Shown here: in pieces, positions 6,805-13,238 of the stretch
Numbering within the stretch: position 1 is the stretch's first letter
Layout: each line of letters starts with the position of its first letter
Assembly: GCA_025449475.1 (NCBI GenBank)
Contig: JANWJM010000120.1
Span: 1 to 14,655 of the forward strand
Source of the DNA: Thermoactinomycetaceae bacterium
GTDB taxonomy: Bacteria; Bacillota; Bacilli; Thermoactinomycetales; Thermoactinomycetaceae
Length of the DNA stretch: 14,655 nt
Direction: 5' to 3'
Made by a program: the position numbers and the translations under genes
The notes under the pieces: generated by a model
Told to the model about the DNA's origin: nothing
The model's database searches: none
The model's input: only the letters and a program-made list of their open reading frames with translations

Positions 6805-6833
6805 ATTATATACAGAATGAACGAATTAGTCAA
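6805..6833 (-). promoter_or_regulatory. Sigma-A promoter of the tRNA pair
   Basis: The minus strand has TTGACT (6833-6828), 17 bases, then TATAAT (6810-6805), 11 of 12 consensus matches with ideal spacing. Initiation near 6798 would give a 5' leader of about 32 bases before tRNA-fMet. It starts 18 bases after the divIC stop codon. Confidence 0.9.
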
Positions 6834-6851
6834 GAGGTAAAATGTCATCAA

Positions 6852-7220
6852 TTATCTGCGAATTTGATAGTTTTCCTCCTCGGGTTTGCTATACCCTAGT
6901 TTATGGGCAAGCTCGAGAAGGTATTCCGGCGAATTAAGTAGATTTACTTCCTTCTTTAGTTGTTTATTTTCGGCTTGTGCCACAATCAGCGCTTGCTGCT
7001 GCTTGGCAAGTTTCTCCTCCTGATTCCAGATTCGACTCTGTTGAATGAATAGTTCGATTACAAACCAAAATAGAAACATTGTCATCCAACACAAGTAAAC
7101 CAACCGACGTTTCCGTACAATCGGGTGAAGCTCTTGACTTTTCCTCCGTCTTTTCTTGATGCTATTCCTTTTCTTGGGCGGGAGTGAAAGTATCTTATTT
7201 GTCTGGTACACGCCAATCAC
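6852..7220 (-). CDS. divIC: Cell division protein DivIC (FtsB-like septum initiator)
   Basis: A bitopic protein of the divisome that forms a complex with FtsL and DivIB to trigger septal wall synthesis. Its 122 residues begin with a strongly basic cytoplasmic tail (KKRNSIKKRRRK at 16-27). One transmembrane helix is at about 40-60, an extracytoplasmic coiled coil with Gln/Glu/Lys-rich heptads at about 62-95, and a conserved ending (YLLELAHKLGYSKPEE at 100-115). It starts with GTG at 7220; that GTG overlaps the yabQ stop as GTGA, so translation is likely coupled. In B. subtilis yabR follows divIC, but here the tRNA promoter comes directly after the stop. Confidence 0.93.
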   Translation of the reverse strand: MIGVYQTNKILSLPPKKRNSIKKRRRKSQELHPIVRKRRLVYLCWMTMFLFWFVIELFIQQSRIWNQEEKLAKQQQALIVAQAENKQLKKEVNLLNSPEYLLELAHKLGYSKPEEENYQIRR

Positions 7221-7693
7221 TTCTTTTCTCTATTTTTCTTAAACATCCATCCAAACCATTTACTCACGAACGATCGTGGAACATGGACGAGTCCCCAAAA
7301 AAGCGCACCTAATATGGATACGATTTTTTTTAACGGATTCCAAAAGATGACAACAAGAAGAGAGAACAGCCCCGTAATGATGGCTTCTAAAAAACGGATG
7401 ATATACCGAAGCATATGACTGATTTGTTCACTTGCATATCTGAAATAGACAACAAATCCGAAACATATTGCAACAAAGATATAAAAACGAACTTCCCCCC
7501 AGTTACTCCACCACAAAAGACAAAAGACGAGGACAGCTGATAAGAACCAATAAAAAAGATCGATAAAAGGTTGTACCTCCCGACGAAGTTGAAGTCGGTC
7601 ACGAAGCTCGCGGAAGAGATCGAAAAGGATTCCCAACAGAACACCTGATGAAAACATTACCAGCATCGTCAGCCATTGGGTATAGAGTGTCAC
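7217..7693 (-). CDS. yabQ: Spore cortex biosynthesis membrane protein YabQ
   Basis: A membrane protein needed for spore cortex formation in B. subtilis, made in the mother cell and targeted to the forespore outer membrane. The 158 residues are very hydrophobic, with segments at about 7-25, 43-62, 67-85 and 100-118, and a basic, aromatic tail (KWFGWMFKKNREKK). The early LFDLFRELRDRL stretch is typical of the family. It is shorter than the B. subtilis protein (about 210), missing C-terminal length. It starts at a GTG at 7693 overlapping the yabP stop as GTGA, and its own stop overlaps divIC in the same way. These overlaps tie three genes into one translational unit. Confidence 0.9.
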   Translation of the reverse strand: MTLYTQWLTMLVMFSSGVLLGILFDLFRELRDRLQLRREVQPFIDLFYWFLSAVLVFCLLWWSNWGEVRFYIFVAICFGFVVYFRYASEQISHMLRYIIRFLEAIITGLFSLLVVIFWNPLKKIVSILGALFWGLVHVPRSFVSKWFGWMFKKNREKK

Positions 7694-7980
7694 CGGAATA
7701 ACCTTCCAAACAGACCACTATTTTTTTCAATACGCGAATCGGCTCCCTCTAAATAACTGATATCAGTGATTTGTCCTTCGATCGAGATCCGTCCGAGTTC
7801 TAAGTCTAAATGTTTGATCCGCAAATCCTGTCCGCGAACACCTAGATAGCCATATTCGGTATGAAGCAAAAATTCTTCTCGATCAAAGCTTTCCACTCGA
7901 GTTACTCCGGTGATGTCGATCGTATCTCTGTCCGTGACGATGATTTCATGCTTCTGCGATGAGAATGTATCTTCGACCAT
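7690..7980 (-). CDS. yabP: Sporulation protein YabP
   Basis: A 96-residue soluble protein needed, with YabQ, for normal spore cortex in B. subtilis; its biochemical function is not established. Family features seen: HEIIVTDRDTIDITGVTRVE near the start, the EYGYLGVRGQDLRIKHLDLE segment in the middle, and GQITDISYLE before a short tail. The ATG at 7980 has GGGAGG 8 bases upstream. It opens the yabP-yabQ-divIC overlapping group and is preceded by a sigma-E-like promoter. Confidence 0.93.
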   Translation of the reverse strand: MVEDTFSSQKHEIIVTDRDTIDITGVTRVESFDREEFLLHTEYGYLGVRGQDLRIKHLDLELGRISIEGQITDISYLEGADSRIEKNSGLFGRLFR

Positions 7981-8004
7981 ATGATATACCTCCCTACTTG
8001 GTAC

Positions 8005-8031
8005 ATCTTATGGACAAAACCTTTAAACTAT
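8005..8031 (-). promoter_or_regulatory. Candidate sigma-E promoter for yabP-yabQ
   Basis: The minus strand has ACATAGT with ATA at 8031-8029, 16 bases, then CATAAGAT (8012-8005). Sigma-E promoters in B. subtilis typically show ATA, 16-18 bases, then CATA followed by three bases and T. Initiation near 7998 would place the transcript start a few bases ahead of the yabP ribosome site. B. subtilis yabP and yabQ are sigma-E dependent, which fits. The -35 part lies in the last codons of rqcP. Confidence 0.55.
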
Positions 8032-8280
8032 GTCTTCTTCTTTCACAACTTGATAACACTGACTGGCCTGTTCTTTTGAAGCGGAATTGAGCAAGTGTTT
8101 CACACGAACAGTTACCTCTTTGTGACCAAATTGAATGGACAAGAGATCACCCACAGCAACAGTCGAACTTGCCTTACAAGGACGGTGATTTAATTTCACT
8201 CTTCCCTGATTGCAGATTTCCTTCGCGAGCGTACGACGTTTGATGAGACGAGATGTTTTTAAGAATTTATCGACTCGCAT
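8023..8280 (-). CDS. rqcP: Ribosome quality-control protein RqcP (YabO), S4 domain
   Basis: RqcP binds the 50S-peptidyl-tRNA complex and works with RqcH in C-terminal alanine tailing of nascent chains on stalled ribosomes. The 85 residues are nearly all S4 RNA-binding fold: MRVDKFLKTSRLIKRRTLAK at the start, a GRVKLN turn, KASSTVAVGD and IQFGHKEVTVRV. The opening is very close to B. subtilis YabO. ATG at 8280; the purine-rich stretch AAGGGAAG is about 12 bases upstream, a little far. It sits 57 bases after mazG and 42 before yabP, as in B. subtilis. Confidence 0.95.
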   Translation of the reverse strand: MRVDKFLKTSRLIKRRTLAKEICNQGRVKLNHRPCKASSTVAVGDLLSIQFGHKEVTVRVKHLLNSASKEQASQCYQVVKEEDIV

Positions 8281-8337
8281 ATTGAATCACGCTTCCCTTA
8301 TTTAAATATTCTGGATGAGGATTCCAATTCCTGCTCT

Positions 8338-9789
8338 TTATCCCGATGTTTTCTTCGCCTCATTCCACCATTGATTCATTTGATCGACAGTGACCGATTG
8401 CACATTTTTTCCTATTTCTTTCGCTTTCTTTTCTATATATTCAAAGCGTCTTCTAAACTTCCGGCAAGCATCTCGTAAGGCCGACTCGGGTTCCACTTCA
8501 AACACGCGGGCAAGGTTGGCAACGACAAAGAGTAAATCACCCATTTCCTCAGTCACTTCAGTTTTTGTTTCAGCTTGAAAGAGTTCCAGAAGTTCCTCCA
8601 TCATTTTGGCGCCTAGGTCCTCTTTACGCTCCCAATCAAACCCGACGGTTGCGGACTTTTTTTGTAACTTGTAAGCCAATGTGAGTGCAGGTAACCCTTG
8701 CGGAATCCCTTCCAAAAGTGAGGTTCGTTTTTGCTGGCTTTTTTCCCTTGACTTGATCGCTTCCCAGTTCTGGACCACCTTCTGGGCAGTATCCACTTGT
8801 TGATCACCAAAGACATGCGGATGCCTGCGAATCATCTTATTTGCCAAATTTTCAATGACATCATAGATATCGAATGACTCGGATTCCTTTGCAATTTGTG
8901 CATGCAACATTACCTGTAACAAGACATCCCCTAGTTCGTCTTCCATCGCTTCTACATCATCATCGGTGACCGCATCTACAAATTCATATGTCTCTTCAAT
9001 TAAGTATGGTCGCAAACTCTTATGCGTCTGTTTTCGGTCCCAAGGACATCCTTCAGGGCTCCGTAAACGTTCAAATAGGTACACAAGGGTTTCAAATCGT
9101 CTTGGTAAATCAAGGGGATCACGGTGAGGAGGTATGTATAAAGAAGTAAAATCGGTAAAAATCTCCTCATGATCCAGCTGATGAAGTGGCAAAGTGGTGA
9201 TCTTTTCAAGATGAGGAATCCCTATGGATGTCGCAATGGTAATTGGGGTATCGACTGGATAGACTTCCATTAAGGTTAACTTGACATCCGATGCAACCAA
9301 CCGACTATAGACTTGACCAATGATTTGATGAACATGTGGATTAAGCTGTTGCCTGTTTAAGTTGGTTCCATCTAATAGTGAAAAACCTTCAATGGGGTCA
9401 AACCGTAATCGGGAAAATAAGCCATCTAAAAAGCTGGTTCCCCCTACAATTTCCACCTTGACTCCTTCTTGCTCACTTTGTTCCAATAATAACTTCACTG
9501 TGCGCTCAGCAACCATGGGATGACCGGGAACCGCATAGATCAAAGTCGACTCCTTTTTAGCCAACTGAAACAAAGAAGCAACAATTTGGTCATAGACGGA
9601 TGCAAAGTCGGTTTGTTCTTCATAATGATCATCAAAGGTTTGAAATTGTATTCCCTTTTCTCGCATCCATGAAACAACAGGATGTTTTTCGGTTCGTAAC
9701 CAGAGTGGTTGCCCACTTTTGAGGATTTGGAGAATCTCAACGGGCAATAACGCTTCATCCGCATAACCCAATCCCACAACTCGTATCAT
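8338..9789 (-). CDS. mazG: Tetrapyrrole-methylase-like/MazG nucleotide pyrophosphohydrolase (YabN)
   Basis: A two-part, 483-residue cytoplasmic enzyme. Residues about 1-225 have the tetrapyrrole (SAM-dependent) methylase fold (VVGLGYAD at 4-11, YAVPGHP at 85-91, VEIVGGTSFLDGLFSRL near 112-128); the natural substrate of this half is unknown. Residues about 230-483 are MazG, which removes pyrophosphate from NTPs and clears non-canonical nucleotides. CPWDRKQTHKSL is at 248-259, the metal-binding pattern EETYEF at 265-270 with EDELGD at 283-288, and a second MazG repeat has MEELLELF near 397-404 and EEMGDLLF at 414-421. Length and fusion match B. subtilis YabN. ATG at 9789 with AAGGAG 9 bases upstream; the ribosome site overlaps the flippase stop codon, so the two genes are coupled. 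Confidence 0.95.
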   Translation of the reverse strand: MIRVVGLGYADEALLPVEILQILKSGQPLWLRTEKHPVVSWMREKGIQFQTFDDHYEEQTDFASVYDQIVASLFQLAKKESTLIYAVPGHPMVAERTVKLLLEQSEQEGVKVEIVGGTSFLDGLFSRLRFDPIEGFSLLDGTNLNRQQLNPHVHQIIGQVYSRLVASDVKLTLMEVYPVDTPITIATSIGIPHLEKITTLPLHQLDHEEIFTDFTSLYIPPHRDPLDLPRRFETLVYLFERLRSPEGCPWDRKQTHKSLRPYLIEETYEFVDAVTDDDVEAMEDELGDVLLQVMLHAQIAKESESFDIYDVIENLANKMIRRHPHVFGDQQVDTAQKVVQNWEAIKSREKSQQKRTSLLEGIPQGLPALTLAYKLQKKSATVGFDWERKEDLGAKMMEELLELFQAETKTEVTEEMGDLLFVVANLARVFEVEPESALRDACRKFRRRFEYIEKKAKEIGKNVQSVTVDQMNQWWNEAKKTSG

Positions 9790-9802
9790 TTATAGCAACT
9801 CC

Positions 9803-11422
9803 TTAATTACGAAGTATTTTCCATTTTTCTAAGAAAGGTAATAACTTTTTTTCTAACTTCGGAACCATTTTTACGTCTTTTCTCGTGATTAGTCCGGATC
9901 GGAACAACAATGTACAATAGGTGAGCACACCCGTAACAACCGTTCCGAAAGCAACGATGGTCATTTCGATTCTCTCGGAACCCAAAAAAGAGCATAGGGA
10001 CTTTAAGGCAATCATCCCCCCATACGTGATCAAAACCATTCCCCCAATCACGGGAAGATAATTCCGGAAAAATGGGAGTCCGTTTCGTAATCGAATCAAG
10101 CCGTATCGCTGAAGTGTATAGAGACTTAAACCAGCATGTACCAAATAAGCCAACACCGAAGCCAATGAAGCCCCGCGAATATCAAAGAATGAGACCAAAA
10201 AGAGGTTTCCCAAAATTTTGATCACAATCCCAATCAATAAATAGATAGCTGGAAGGTAGACATGTCCGATCCCTTGCAGTATCCCTGCTGCGGTTACACT
10301 CAATGTTAAGAAGATGGTTCCCAACGATAAAATCGCTAAAGCATCTGAACCAGCATGATCCTTAAATAACATGATATTTGTAGGCTCTGCAATTATAGCA
10401 AGTCCCAATGAAGCAGGTACTCCTAGAAAAAAAGTGAATCGAAGCGCAAGATCCGTAAGCTGCGTGAACTGTTCAGAATTCCCCTTCATTTGGGCTTGAG
10501 CAATCGCAGGCACCACTGACAACGAAAGCGCTGTCGAGAAAAAGGAAGCGAATTGCAACAAAGGCTGACCTCGATCGTAGATTCCCTTTAATAAAATCGC
10601 TTCATTGATAGAAAAATGAGCAGAGACCAGAACATTGGCTACCGTGAAAGAATCGATTAATGCATACAAGGGGAGGGTTAATGAGCCCAAACAAATCGGC
10701 AACGAGATTATACACAGCTGTTTGACGATTTGATATGTATTTTGTTGGTTTTTTTTCTTTTCTGTTATTTCCCATTTCTCCCGATGTTTTTGCTGATAAT
10801 AGATGAGGACGATAAAGCCAACCACTGCACCCGTAAAGGCACCAAAGGTCGCTCCGGCTCCCGCATAAACGACACCCCATCCCGCCTCCATAAAGTACCA
10901 AGATAAAAATAAGATTGTTGCTACACGAATCAGCTGTTCCATGATCTGCGAGACTGCACTCGGAGTCATATTCTGATACCCTTGAAAGAGCCCACGAAAG
11001 GAAGACATCACAGGAGCAAGAAGCAATGCAAATGAAACTGATTGGATCGGCAAAGTTAACATTTTTTCGTTTCCCATCCACCTTGCGACCGTTTCAGCTC
11101 CAAAAAAAAGGAAAAAAAATAAACTACAACCAACGACCAACAGAAAATAGGTAGAAACACGATAGACATGATAAGCTCCTGCATGATCACCCACCGCCAA
11201 CTTTTGCGAAATAATTCTTGAGATGGCAATTGGAATGCCAGCAGTCGCTAAAATCACTAAAACGCTGTATAGCGGATAAACCTGTTGGAAGACATTGTTG
11301 CCTTCATCGCCGGTAATATTTTGGTAAGGAACGCGATAAATCGCTCCCAAAATTTTACTAATTAAAGCGGCAATCCCAAGGATCGCTGCCCCCTTAATAA
11401 AAGATTCATTTGTTTGTTCCAT
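9803..11422 (-). CDS. SpoVB/YabM-type polysaccharide flippase (MOP superfamily)
   Basis: A 539-residue polytopic protein of the MATE/MOP exporter superfamily, group SpoVB/MurJ-like, which moves lipid-linked wall or polysaccharide precursors across the membrane. About 14 hydrophobic segments span the chain. Family marks: the first segment FIKGAAILGIAALISKILGA, the YRVPYQNITGDEG loop, VYPLYSVLVILATAGIPIAIS, and a mid-protein LPLYALIDSFTVA segment. Its position between spoVT and yabN equals that of yabM in B. subtilis, so YabM orthology is likely, but paralogues (SpoVB, YtgP/MurJ) cannot be told apart by eye and I leave the symbol empty. The start has AGAGGA a few bases upstream. mazG follows 13 bases later. 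Confidence 0.92.
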   Translation of the reverse strand: MEQTNESFIKGAAILGIAALISKILGAIYRVPYQNITGDEGNNVFQQVYPLYSVLVILATAGIPIAISRIISQKLAVGDHAGAYHVYRVSTYFLLVVGCSLFFFLFFGAETVARWMGNEKMLTLPIQSVSFALLLAPVMSSFRGLFQGYQNMTPSAVSQIMEQLIRVATILFLSWYFMEAGWGVVYAGAGATFGAFTGAVVGFIVLIYYQQKHREKWEITEKKKNQQNTYQIVKQLCIISLPICLGSLTLPLYALIDSFTVANVLVSAHFSINEAILLKGIYDRGQPLLQFASFFSTALSLSVVPAIAQAQMKGNSEQFTQLTDLALRFTFFLGVPASLGLAIIAEPTNIMLFKDHAGSDALAILSLGTIFLTLSVTAAGILQGIGHVYLPAIYLLIGIVIKILGNLFLVSFFDIRGASLASVLAYLVHAGLSLYTLQRYGLIRLRNGLPFFRNYLPVIGGMVLITYGGMIALKSLCSFLGSERIEMTIVAFGTVVTGVLTYCTLLFRSGLITRKDVKMVPKLEKKLLPFLEKWKILRN

Positions 11423-11523
11423 CTCGATCCTCTCACTTCTGGTTTCTCCTCTTTAAACCTTGCATGAAAACTCCGCTTTTTTCAACCCATTTTTTGTACA
11501 AAATCACATGCATAAATACAAAT

Positions 11524-11547
11524 CCCCAGTCTATCTAAAGACTGGGG
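11524..11547 (-). terminator. Hairpin after spoVT, weak T-tract
   Basis: A perfect 8-base inverted repeat CCCCAGTC (11524-11531) and GACTGGGG (11540-11547) with an 8-base loop, starting 6 bases after the spoVT stop. Minus-strand sequence after it is ATTTGTATTTATG, only moderately T-rich. It may be a weak terminator or a 3'-end stabiliser. Confidence 0.6.
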
Positions 11548-11553
11548 GATGTT

Positions 11554-12096
11554 CTAATGCTCCATCTGTTTTCCTAAAAAGGATGCCGCTGTCCCGGCTA
11601 TTTTCTGCTCCAATTCTCCAATGGTGACTCCTTCCTTCTTGCTAATCAGGATGACCGCACCAATGGGATCACCACCAGCGTTAATTGGAGCAATGGTAAA
11701 CGATTGATAATCTTCAGGGTAACCTTTAATAATCTCGGCATGACTTGCTGAAGGTTCAATATACGCTTTCCGTTGTTCCATGCATGATTCTACTAACTCA
11801 CTAATATGTTTTTCTAAGTAATCTTTTTTGGATGCTCCTGCGACAGCAATAACATGATCCCGATCACAAATCAATGTAATTAACAATAAGTTTTCGAATA
11901 ATGCTTCTGCAAATTCTTGGGCAAAATCTCCAAGTTCGCCAATTGGAGAGTATTTCTTTAAAACGACTGCACCATCTCGTTCCACAAAGATTTCTAATGG
12001 ATCACCTTCCCGAATGCGTAGCGTCCGGCGAATCTCTTTTGGTATAACCACACGCCCAAGATCATCAATACGACGAACGATGCCGGTTGCCTTCAT
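11554..12096 (-). CDS. spoVT: Stage V sporulation transcription factor SpoVT
   Basis: An AbrB-family regulator active in the forespore, tuning sigma-G-dependent genes and spore germination properties. Starting at the ATG at 12096 gives 180 residues (B. subtilis 178). The N-terminal swapped-hairpin DNA-binding domain (ATGIVRRIDDLGRVVIPKEI at 3-22, then TLRIREGDPLEIFV) is almost invariant with B. subtilis. Residues about 55-180 form a GAF-like domain (LICDRDHVIAVAG, SKKDYLEKHISEL, GDPIGAVILISKKEG, AGTAASFLGKQME). The frame also extends up to a GTG at 12132 with AAGGAA before it, adding 12 residues. Homology supports 12096, which has GAGAGG 11 bases upstream. It has its own sigma-G-like promoter and ends in TAG. 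Confidence 0.96.
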   Translation of the reverse strand: MKATGIVRRIDDLGRVVIPKEIRRTLRIREGDPLEIFVERDGAVVLKKYSPIGELGDFAQEFAEALFENLLLITLICDRDHVIAVAGASKKDYLEKHISELVESCMEQRKAYIEPSASHAEIIKGYPEDYQSFTIAPINAGGDPIGAVILISKKEGVTIGELEQKIAGTAASFLGKQMEH

Positions 12097-12151
12097 ATCT
12101 TGAGATGCCTCTCTTTCAACGAAAAATTTCACGATAATTCCTTGCTGACCA

Positions 12152-12181
12152 TAGTTTGTTCAATTTCCAATTTATTATTCA
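12152..12181 (-). promoter_or_regulatory. Candidate sigma-G promoter for spoVT
   Basis: The minus strand has TGAATA (12181-12176), 17 bases, then CAAACTA (12158-12152). The sigma-G consensus is TGAATA, 17-18 bases, CATACTA, so there is one mismatch in 13 with correct spacing. Initiation near 12145 is about 50 bases before the SpoVT ATG. B. subtilis spoVT is sigma-G dependent. The -35 box touches the T-run of the prsA terminator. Confidence 0.75.
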
Positions 12182-12220
12182 AAAAAATAAGAAGCAGAGC
12201 CTATTCACTCTGCTTCTTAT
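12181..12220 (-). terminator. Factor-independent terminator overlapping the end of prsA
   Basis: A perfect 13-base inverted repeat, ATAAGAAGCAGAG (12187-12199) and CTCTGCTTCTTAT (12208-12220), with an 8-base loop, followed on the minus strand by a run of T (12187-12181). The upstream arm is made of the last coding codons for N-K-K-Q-S of the PrsA-like protein, and the TAG stop is in the loop. Confidence 0.93.
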
Positions 12221-13238
12221 TTGCCGAATCTCCTTCAGGAAGCAAAATTTTCACTTTCAACTTTTTGTCAATGTATTCCTGATTTAATTGCTGAATTTTT
12301 TGTTGTTTGATCTCATCTGAGGCTTTTTCCATGCTTTCCTTGGATCGTTCCAATACTTTGACGACATGATAGCCATACTCCGTCTTGATGGGATCACTGA
12401 TCGTATTCAGCGGCAATGTCCGAACCGCATTGGCAAATTCAGGGACAAACTGATCAGCGGAGCCTTCAATTTCTCCTCCGTTATCTTTGGAACCGGGATC
12501 ATCAGAGTATTCCTTCGCTAATTTTTTAAAATCTCCGTTATTCTCCAGCTTCTTCTTTACTTCTTCTGCACGTTTTTTCGCTTCCGCATCCGAGCGCTTT
12601 TTCTTCCCTTCTGGGTCCAGGTCATATGCGACCAAAATATGATTTACTTTTACTTTATCATACTCTAACCCTTTTAACTGGCTTTTAAAGTATTCATTTC
12701 TTTGTAAACTACGAACAATAAACTCTTCCAACCCTGCTTTTGTAAAACCTTTTCCTTTGATGGCTTCTTCTAAATTTTTCGGGGGTTTCTGTTCATCGGG
12801 TAATGGCATAGATGGATCCTTCAAGGATTTTTCCAAGGTTTGCATCTCTTTTTGAGCTTGCTTTCGAAATTCATCTTCTCTCTTCACTTCTTTGGCAATC
12901 AATAACTCCGCCGCATAGCCTTTGAGAATAATGCGTTTAAATTCATTAATCTGTTCCTTCATGGAAGGATCGCTTAGCATCATGGAGACTTGAAAATCCA
13001 AAAATGCTAAAATATTTAAATACTGATTGAGATCTCCTTCAGAGATTTTTCCTCCTTGGAATTCAGCAACAATTTTTTTATTCTTTGTATCGAGCGGTTG
13101 GAACTCCATTGATTCCGATGGCTCTGTTTTACTTTCCTTTTCTTGCTCTTTCTCAGTATTACAGCCTGTTAAAAAGGCTGAGAGTAAAAGGAAAACCGCA
13201 ATGATGCCAGCAAGAAATTGCTTATTTCGCCGTTGCAT
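12201..13238 (-). CDS. PrsA-like peptidyl-prolyl isomerase lipoprotein (parvulin type)
   Basis: An exported foldase that helps secreted proteins fold at the outer face of the membrane. The ATG at 13238 has AAAGGAG 9 bases upstream and gives 345 residues; a longer frame from 13274 lacks a better site. Residues 1-25 are a lipoprotein signal peptide (basic QRRNK, hydrophobic core, lipobox LTGC), with lipid-modified Cys26. A Glu/Lys-rich linker follows, then a SurA_N-like helical region at about 55-190. The parvulin domain is at about 195-298, with NHILVAYD, FKKLAKEYSDDPGS, GGEIEG, ISDPIKTEYGYHVVKV and catalytic-type His at both ends. A charged helical tail closes it. The start overlaps the mfd stop by 17 bases, suggesting co-transcription. 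B. subtilis has no gene at this place; its prsA is elsewhere, so this may be a paralogue and I give no symbol. Confidence 0.93.
   Translation of the reverse strand: MQRRNKQFLAGIIAVFLLLSAFLTGCNTEKEQEKESKTEPSESMEFQPLDTKNKKIVAEFQGGKISEGDLNQYLNILAFLDFQVSMMLSDPSMKEQINEFKRIILKGYAAELLIAKEVKREDEFRKQAQKEMQTLEKSLKDPSMPLPDEQKPPKNLEEAIKGKGFTKAGLEEFIVRSLQRNEYFKSQLKGLEYDKVKVNHILVAYDLDPEGKKKRSDAEAKKRAEEVKKKLENNGDFKKLAKEYSDDPGSKDNGGEIEGSADQFVPEFANAVRTLPLNTISDPIKTEYGYHVVKVLERSKESMEKASDEIKQQKIQQLNQEYIDKKLKVKILLPEGDSANKKQSE

Noticed and set aside
10602..11081. 159-codon minus-strand frame inside the flippase gene
   Set aside because: It is the out-of-frame shadow of hydrophobic codons in the flippase; Cys- and Ser-rich composition is typical of such shadows.
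12096..12132. GTG at 12132 as the spoVT start, with AAGGAA upstream
   Set aside because: The added 12 residues are absent from SpoVT relatives, and the ATG at 12096 begins the conserved MKATGIVRRI.
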